Shown here in pieces: positions 1 to 7,210 of a stretch of 7,210 nt of DNA (positions are counted from its first letter, which is position 1; the number at the start of each line of letters is the position of its first letter). The DNA lies in NCBI GenBank assembly GCA_002413185.1, contig DHWM01000067.1, positions 1-7,210 on the forward strand. Reading direction: 5' to 3'. Under the pieces are notes generated by a model. The model did no database searches and was not told where the DNA came from. It saw only the letters and a list, made by a program, of their open reading frames with translations. The position numbers and the translations under genes were made by a program. This stretch comes from Actinobacteria bacterium UBA5182 (GTDB lineage Bacteria > Actinomycetota > UBA4738).

Positions 1-710
1 ATCGAGTTGTAGCCCCAGTAGTTCGTCAGTCCCATCTCCACCAGTCGACGGTCGGCCAGGAACTGGTGGACCGGCATCAGCTCCACCGCCGTCACGCCCA
101 GCGACACGAGGTGGTCGAGGATGGGGTCGAACACCATCCCCAGGAACGTCCCCTTGATCTCCTCGGGCACGGCGGGGTGTCGCATCGTCATGCCTCGAAC
201 GTGGCACTCGTAGATGACGGTCCGGTTCCAGGAGGTGTTCGGCCTGCGATCGTCGCCCCAGGTGAAGGCCGGGTCGATCACGACGGACTTCGGTATCCCG
301 CCCGCGCTGTCGCGGTCGTCGAAGGAGAGGTCCTCCGCCGCATCGTCGACCGTGTAGCCGTACAGGGTGTCCCGCCACTCCTGGTCCCAGGTGATCGTGC
401 CGCTGATGGCCTTGGCATAGGGGTCGAGCAGCAGCTTGTTGGGGTTGAACCGGTGGCCGGCCTGGGGCGCGTACGGCCCCCGGACGCGGAAGCCGTACAG
501 CTGGCCGGGTCGAGCGTCGGGCAGGTAGCAGTGCCACATCAGGTCGGTGCGCTCGCGCAGGGGGATCCTGGCCGACTCGCTTGCGTCGTCGGGGTGGTCG
601 AACAGGCAGAGGTCGACGCCGGTGGCGTGCTCGGAGAAGATCGAGAAGTTCACGCCCTCGCCGTCCCACGTGGCCCCCTGTGGGTACGGTGTTCCCGGCC
701 ACACCCTCAT
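1..710 (-). CDS. glgX: Glycogen debranching enzyme GlgX/TreX, N-terminal part (3' end outside window)
   Basis: GlgX is an isoamylase-type GH13 enzyme that hydrolyses alpha-1,6 branch points of glycogen or limit dextrins in the cytoplasm. Translating the minus strand from ATG 710-708 gives 236 uninterrupted residues to the window edge. The start is typical for the family (MRVWPGTPYPQGATWDGEGV). The CBM48 domain covers about residues 10-100 (NFSIFSEHATGVDLCLFD, YGFRVRGPYAPQAGHRFNP, NKLLLDPYAKAISG). Next come IPKSVVIDPAFTWGDDRRP and the debranching signature VIYECHVRGMTMRHPAVP (about 167-184), then KGTFLGM. The first barrel strand with LGVTAVELMPVHQF and NYWGYNS is at the edge. The catalytic Asp/Glu/Asp residues of the barrel lie outside the window, so activity cannot be confirmed. 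A strong Shine-Dalgarno sequence and an ATGA overlap with the TreZ-like frame support the start. With malQ it would form the debranching and maltodextrin-recycling arm of the operon. In trehalose operons the same family is called TreX, so either role is possible. Confidence 0.95.
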   Translation of the reverse strand, partial: MRVWPGTPYPQGATWDGEGVNFSIFSEHATGVDLCLFDHPDDASESARIPLRERTDLMWHCYLPDARPGQLYGFRVRGPYAPQAGHRFNPNKLLLDPYAKAISGTITWDQEWRDTLYGYTVDDAAEDLSFDDRDSAGGIPKSVVIDPAFTWGDDRRPNTSWNRTVIYECHVRGMTMRHPAVPEEIKGTFLGMVFDPILDHLVSLGVTAVELMPVHQFLADRRLVEMGLTNYWGYNS

Positions 711-997
711 TCCGGTCGCTCCCCCGGCCCGAGCAGGACGAACGCGTACCCACCGTTCGGCTTGAACCGGTAGGTCGTTCCGGCCGCGACGTTCTCCACC
801 GTGGCGGCGTGATAGCCGCGCGGCCCCGGTTCCAGCGGGATGGACCGGTCCGGGCCGATCCCGCCCAGACAGACATCCACCCGGTCGGCCAGCGGTGGCC
901 ACACCACGAAGCGGCACCGACCGTCCCCGAGGAAGGTCGCTCCCAGGGCCTCGGCGGCGTCTACGCCGGGACCCCCGGGCTCTTCAAGTACAGGCAT
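707..997 (-). CDS. Short TreZ-like N-terminal domain protein (CBM48/E-set only), possible treZ remnant
   Basis: This 96-residue frame resembles only the N-terminal beta-sandwich of malto-oligosyltrehalose trehalohydrolase (TreZ). The family opening LGATFLGDG is at residues 18-26, followed by CRFVVWPPLADRVDVCL at 28-44 and RGYHAATVENVAAGTTYRF at 60-78. A full TreZ is several times longer and continues into a GH13 barrel. Here the frame stops after NGGYAFVLLGPGERPE, and neither alternative frame past that point restores TreZ sequence before glgX begins. It cannot be a hydrolase on its own because it has no catalytic domain; a glucan-binding accessory role or a decaying gene fragment are both possible. 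The only ATG/GTG/TTG start near the homology is ATG 997-995, inside the last codons of glgB and without a Shine-Dalgarno sequence. A CTG at 946-944, just before GATF, is an alternative. Its stop overlaps the glgX start as ATGA, so translation through it may help deliver ribosomes to glgX. Domain assignment is good; function and expression are uncertain. Confidence 0.6.
   Translation of the reverse strand: MPVLEEPGGPGVDAAEALGATFLGDGRCRFVVWPPLADRVDVCLGGIGPDRSIPLEPGPRGYHAATVENVAAGTTYRFKPNGGYAFVLLGPGERPE
719..725 (-). promoter_or_regulatory. Strong ribosome binding site of glgX (GGGGGAG)
   Basis: On the minus strand GGGGGAG ends 8 bases before the ATG at 710-708. It is the clearest Shine-Dalgarno sequence in the window. 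It fixes the glgX start and lies within the last codons of the TreZ-like frame. Confidence 0.7.
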
Positions 998-2892
998 GCC
1001 AGCGGCGGAAGCGTCAGGTCCAGCGCGAACGGCCGCCCGTGCATCGGTCGATCCGACGAATGGCACCCTCCCAGGTTCCCCCAACCACTCCCGCCGTAGT
1101 CGGGCGAGTCGCTGTTCAGGATCTCGGCCCACCGACCCGGATGGGGCACCCCGATGGCGTGGTGCTCCCGGGGCACCGGCGTGAAGTTGCACACGACCAG
1201 CACCGTGTCGGCCTGATCGACTCCCTTCCGGAGGAAGCTCAGCACGCTCGATCCACTGTCGTTCGCGTCGATCCATTCGAATCCCGCGGGGTCCGCGTCC
1301 TGCTCGTGGAGCGCCCGCTCGCTCCGATAGGCTCGGTTCACATCCTCGACCCAGCGCTGCACACCCCGGTGCGACGCCTGCTCCAGGAGGTCCCAGTCGA
1401 GGCTGCGGTCGTGGTTCCACTCCCGCCATTGGCCGAACTCCCCGCCCATGAACAGCAGCTTCTTCCCTGTCTGGGCCCACATGTAACCGAGCAGCAGGCG
1501 GAGGTTGGCCAGCCGCTGCCATTCGTCGCCCGGCATCTTGCCGGCCAGCGAACCCTTCCCGTGGACCACCTCATCGTGCGACAGGGGCAGGACGAAGTTC
1601 TCGCTGCTCGCGTAGACCTGCCGGAACGTCAGGTCGTTGTGGTGGTACTTCCGGTGGACGGGATCGGTGGACATGTACCGGAGGGTGTCGTGCATCCAGC
1701 CCATGTCCCACTTCAGCCCGAAGCCCAGCCCGCCCAGGTAGGTCGGCCGGGACACCATGGGCCAGGCCGTTGACTCCTCCGCGATCGTCTGGAGATCGGG
1801 ATGCTCCCGGTACAGCTCCTGGTTCAGGCGGCGAAGGAGCCCGATGGCCTCCAGGTTCTCCCGGCCGCCGAACTTGTTGGGGATCCACTCGCCGGCCCGT
1901 CTCGAGTAGTCCAGGTACAGCATCGAAGCGACCGCGTCCACCCGCAGGCCGTCCGCATGGTAGGTCGAGATCCAGTGCATGGCGGAGGACAGCAGGAAGC
2001 TCCGCACCTCGTTCCGGCCGTAGTTGAAGATCAGGCTGTTCCAGTCCGGGTGGAAGCCCTTCCTGGGATCGGCGTGCTCGTAGAGGTGGGTCCCGTCGAA
2101 GTTCGCCAGTCCGTGTTCGTCGTTCGGGAAGTGCGAGGGCACCCAGTCCAGGATCACGCTGATCCCGGCCCGGTGGAGCTCATCGATCAGCCCCATGAAA
2201 TCCTGGGCTGAGCCGAACCGGCTGCTCGGGGCGAAATAGCCGGTGGTCTGGTAGCCCCAGGACCCGTAGAACGGGTGCTCCATGACCGGCAGGAATTCGA
2301 CGTGGGTGAATCCGAGGCGGTGGACGTACTCGGTGAGTCGCGGCGCCAGCTCGCCGTACGTGAGCCAGCGGTCGCCGTCCCGCATCCACGAGCCCACATG
2401 CATCTCGTAGGTGGACATTGGACGGTTCAGCGCGTTCGTCTGGCCCCGGGCCTGCATCCACTCGGCGTCAGCCCACTCGTAGTCGAGGTCCCACACGACG
2501 CTGGCCGTCTGCGGAGCCGTCTCGCACCGGAAGGCGAACGGGTCGCTCTTCTGCGCTTGGTATCCCCCGTGGCGGGACACCACGTGGAACTTGTACAGGG
2601 CGCCCTTGCCCACGTTGGGGACGAAGCCCTCCCAGATGCCCGAGGCCTGTTTGGGGTGCAGCGGGGTGGCGTCGCGGTCCCAGCCGTTGAAGTCACCGAC
2701 CACCGAGAGGCGCTCCGCGTCGGGGGCCCAGACAGCGAAGTACGTGCCCTCCACGCTCTCCGTGACGACGGGGTGCGCCCCCAGCTTCTCGTACAGGTGC
2801 GAGTGGGTGCCTTCGTTGAACAGGTACAGGTCGTCGGCGGTGAGGAGCGAGACGTCCTGGGGGGCGTGCGCGTCGCTCTTCCGGGGCGTCAC
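961..2892 (-). CDS. glgB: 1,4-alpha-glucan branching enzyme (GH13, CBM48)
   Basis: GlgB cuts alpha-1,4 chains and re-attaches the piece through an alpha-1,6 bond, creating branches in glycogen; it is cytoplasmic. The product has 643 residues from GTG at 2892-2890. It begins directly at the second N-terminal domain, so it lacks the extra N1 module of the roughly 730-residue E. coli enzyme. The CBM48 domain is at about 45-135 (EGTYFAVWAPDAERLSVVGDFNGW). The GH13 barrel carries region I ILDWVPSHFP (D249), region II GLRVDAVASMLYLDYSR with nucleophile D319, region III TIAEEST with acid/base E372 and region IV LPLSHDEVVHGK with D440. It also has the GlgB-typical EWIPNKFGGRENLEAI and LLFMGGEFGQWREWNHDRSLDW. 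The C-terminal all-beta domain ends near residue 637. The start overlaps the malQ stop as GTGA, with only weak Shine-Dalgarno matches (GGGA 9 bases upstream, GGA 5 bases upstream). It probably branches polymer made by the maltose 1-phosphate route fed by treS-mak. Confidence 0.97.
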   Translation of the reverse strand: MTPRKSDAHAPQDVSLLTADDLYLFNEGTHSHLYEKLGAHPVVTESVEGTYFAVWAPDAERLSVVGDFNGWDRDATPLHPKQASGIWEGFVPNVGKGALYKFHVVSRHGGYQAQKSDPFAFRCETAPQTASVVWDLDYEWADAEWMQARGQTNALNRPMSTYEMHVGSWMRDGDRWLTYGELAPRLTEYVHRLGFTHVEFLPVMEHPFYGSWGYQTTGYFAPSSRFGSAQDFMGLIDELHRAGISVILDWVPSHFPNDEHGLANFDGTHLYEHADPRKGFHPDWNSLIFNYGRNEVRSFLLSSAMHWISTYHADGLRVDAVASMLYLDYSRRAGEWIPNKFGGRENLEAIGLLRRLNQELYREHPDLQTIAEESTAWPMVSRPTYLGGLGFGLKWDMGWMHDTLRYMSTDPVHRKYHHNDLTFRQVYASSENFVLPLSHDEVVHGKGSLAGKMPGDEWQRLANLRLLLGYMWAQTGKKLLFMGGEFGQWREWNHDRSLDWDLLEQASHRGVQRWVEDVNRAYRSERALHEQDADPAGFEWIDANDSGSSVLSFLRKGVDQADTVLVVCNFTPVPREHHAIGVPHPGRWAEILNSDSPDYGGSGWGNLGGCHSSDRPMHGRPFALDLTLPPLACLYLKSPGVPA

Positions 2893-5017
2893 GGCCGTCC
2901 GTCCCGCGTTCGTCGTCTCCGGTCCACGTCCCGAAGCGTACCCACCACGTCCCGCTGCCGACGGAGCTCCTGCAGGGAGTACGGAAGGCGGCGGCGCCAG
3001 TTCGGATGCTCGTCGGTGGTCCCGGGGACGTTCTGGGGCTCGGTCTCCAGCCACAGGTCCCCCAGGTTGACCGTGACCATCCGGCTCTCCCCGGCGGCGA
3101 GGAGCGCCAGGCACGCCCGGAGCGCCTTCCGTTCGAAGGCGCGCCCTCCGTCCGCCCCGCCGGCCAGCCACCCGTGTGTGCGGAGGTAGCCGGCCAGCAC
3201 TTCCAGCAGCCGTCGCCGCCGGGCTCGTTCGTGTTCCGCCTCCGCGCGGTCCAGCCACCCGTGACGGACCCGGAGCTGGATGTCCTTCCCCCGCCAGAAC
3301 GAGGCGAACGTGGGCATGTCGTGTGTGTTGAGGCTGGCGATCGCGTCCCGTGGGGGGCGCGGGAGGGGGGCCCGGGGGTCCGAGCGCACCTCCTCCTGCA
3401 CCACGAAGCTTCGGGAGAAACCATGCCGTCTCATCGACGCGCGCACCTGCCGCGGCACCGTCCCGAGGTCCTCGCCGACCACCATGGCTCCGGCCCTCGA
3501 CGCCTCCAGCGACAGGATCGCCGAAAGCTCTTCCGGCCGGTACCCCACGTACACGCCCTGCTCGGGGCTCGAGCCTCGGGGGACGAAGTACACGCGGTGC
3601 AGGCCCATCACGTGGTCGATCCGCAGAAGGGTGGCGTGCCGGAGGAGGTGCCGGATGCACGCGATGGAGTAGCGGTAGCCGTCCTCCCGGATGCGTTCGG
3701 GATGAAGTGGCGGGAAGCCCCAATCCTGGCCCGCGGTGAAGAACGAATCGGGCGGCGCTCCGGCGGTGGCCCCGACCACGAACGACCGGCGTTCCCGCCA
3801 CACGTCGTACCCGGCGGGGTGCGCCCCGAGCGGGAGGTCGAAGTAGAGCCCGGCCCCGGCGGACCTTGCTGCCGCCGCCACCGTCTCCAACTGCTCGGCC
3901 GCCAGCCACTGCACGTACCGGTGGTACCGCTCCGCCCCGTCGCCGGGTCGCCGCGGAAGCCGCCCGTCCCGTTCGGCCTTCGGCCATTCCGTCCATGGTG
4001 CGCCGTGGCGCTCGGTGGCGGCCCGGAACCTCGCGTAGTCGATGACGGCGGGGGTTTCCCGTTCGAACCGCTCGAAGTCGTTCCGGCGAGCCGACGGCTC
4101 AGCGAAGAACGTCTCGGCGAGCGCCTCCAGGATGCGGCGCTTCAATGCGACCGCTCGGCGGTAGTCCACCAGGCCGGAGGATTCCAGGGCGGCGACCTCA
4201 GCGCGCACCGCGGTCGAGTCCAGCAGCCGCCGGGCCCGGGACGAGCGCACCAGCTCCGGCGCCTTGGTCACGTCGAGGTACAGCTCGTTCCAGAACAGCC
4301 GGCTGGCGGGGGCGTAGGGACTCGGCTCGAAGGGTTCCCCTGCCCCGGTGAACGTTGCCAGCAGGGGCAGCGTGGCGACGGCCGTCCCGCCCAAGCCGGC
4401 CACGTCCGTCAGGAGGGTTTGGAGGTCGGTGAGGTCGCCCACCCCCATGCTTCGGTCCGATCGCAGTGCGTACAGTGGGGCGAAGACCCCCCAGGTCCGT
4501 CCCGCCTGCTGAGGCGGTCGCGTCGGCGCGGAGATAACGAGCGTGGTCGCGGGTTGCCTGTCGACCACCACCGAGACCCGGTGATATCCGAGTGGGAGGT
4601 CGAACGGCACGCCGATCGAAGTTCGCGCGAAGCGTCGCCGGCCCAGCTGAGCACGCTCCTCGACGGCCCCGGTCGTGGACGTCCACGATCGAGGTTGCCC
4701 CTGGCCATGGACCAGGAGGGAGCAGTGGAGGGGCTCCTCGACGAGGTGGGATGGCAGGCGGACGGGGATACGGGCGACCCGCCCCTCCCACGCCACCACC
4801 ACCGGCTCGAGCGGTTGCTGCCACCGCGTCTCATGTGCGGCCCGGAGCGCCTCGCCGGCGTCCTCCGGCCGCTCCACCGGGACACCGAGGGCTCGAAGCA
4901 CCGCCAGCACGGCTGCGGGGGAAGCCCGGCGGCGACGCCCGGCAGTGTCTCGATAGCTCGACTGCACTCGGTGCTCGCGGGCCAGCTGGCGAAGGTCGCG
5001 GTCCCGGTCCGAGGACG

Positions 5018-5021
<4 letters not shown>
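2889..5021 (-). CDS. malQ: 4-alpha-glucanotransferase (amylomaltase), large GH77 form
   Basis: MalQ transfers glucan segments between maltodextrins, releasing glucose and rebuilding longer chains; it is cytoplasmic. With the start chosen here it has 710 residues, the size of the long bacterial MalQ rather than the roughly 500-residue thermophile type. Residues 5-46 form the helical N-terminus (LRQLAREH, SSYRDTAGRRRRASP). About 70-165 is the beta-sandwich N-domain and about 175-690 the GH77 barrel. Family motifs are LYALRSDRSMGVGDL, PSPYAPASRLFWNELYLDV and GQDWGFPPLHP. The expected catalytic residues are present: nucleophile D469 in LRIDHVMGL, acid/base E517 in VVGEDLG and D568 in NTHDMPT. The conserved C-terminal PQNVPGT...NW signature is at about 662-675. 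No ATG, GTG or TTG in this frame lies near the treS-mak stop. The best start is CTG at 5021-5019, which overlaps the upstream stop as CTGA and has GGAG 8 bases before it. A GTG at 4967-4965 is the main alternative but would cut into the conserved N-terminus. Identity is firm; the start is moderately supported. Confidence 0.94.
2898..2905 (-). promoter_or_regulatory. Weak ribosome binding site of glgB
   Basis: The minus-strand bases before the GTG start contain GGGA (2905-2902) and GGA (2900-2898), 9 and 5 bases from the start codon. Neither is a strong Shine-Dalgarno sequence. Together with the GTGA stop/start overlap, this suggests glgB is translated mainly by ribosomes finishing malQ. Confidence 0.35.

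Positions 5022-7210
<2,189 letters not shown>

Noticed and set aside
66..773. Open plus-strand frame of 235 codons at the left edge
   Set aside because: The minus strand here translates to a clean GlgX N-terminus from ATG 710. The plus frame shows no family resemblance.
1001..1522. Longer version of the TreZ-like frame reaching back into glgB (start up to 1522)
   Set aside because: Sequence upstream of ATG 997 in that frame is Arg/Pro/Gly-rich shadow of glgB with no TreZ resemblance.
2893..3996. Extending glgB upstream to an ATG at 3996
   Set aside because: The extra 368 residues are a shadow of malQ. GlgB homology begins just after the GTG at 2892.

Overview
The window is a single, fully packed block of minus-strand genes for storage alpha-glucan and trehalose metabolism. 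Base composition is strongly GC-rich and codons end mostly in G or C. Together with a fused trehalose synthase/maltokinase of the GlgE-route type, this suggests a high-GC bacterium of actinobacterial type, possibly an uncultured lineage. I cannot name a genus from sequence alone.

In transcription order (right to left) the layout is as follows. (1) 7210-5018 is the 3' part of a trehalose synthase-maltokinase fusion (treS-mak), whose 5' end lies outside the window. (2) 5021-2889 is malQ, a 4-alpha-glucanotransferase, apparently starting at a rare CTG. (3) 2892-961 is glgB, the 1,4-alpha-glucan branching enzyme, starting at GTG. (4) 997-707 is a 96-residue reading frame that looks like only the N-terminal beta-sandwich (CBM48/E-set) of malto-oligosyltrehalose trehalohydrolase (TreZ). 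(5) 710-1 is the 5' part of glgX, an isoamylase-type glycogen debranching enzyme, which runs off the left edge.

There is no intergenic space. Three junctions are 4-base start/stop overlaps (CTGA at 5021-5018, GTGA at 2892-2889, ATGA at 710-707), and the glgB/TreZ-like junction overlaps by 37 bases. This is the architecture of one translationally coupled operon. No promoter, terminator, RNA gene, repeat array or mobile element was found, and the operon promoter must lie beyond the right edge.

Functionally, TreS interconverts trehalose and maltose, and maltokinase makes maltose 1-phosphate, the donor used by GlgE (not in the window). GlgB adds branches to the growing glucan. GlgX removes branches, and MalQ disproportionates the maltodextrins released. 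The operon therefore combines glucan building and remodelling. The two points most worth a second look are the free-standing TreZ N-terminal domain wedged between glgB and glgX, and the non-canonical CTG start of malQ.
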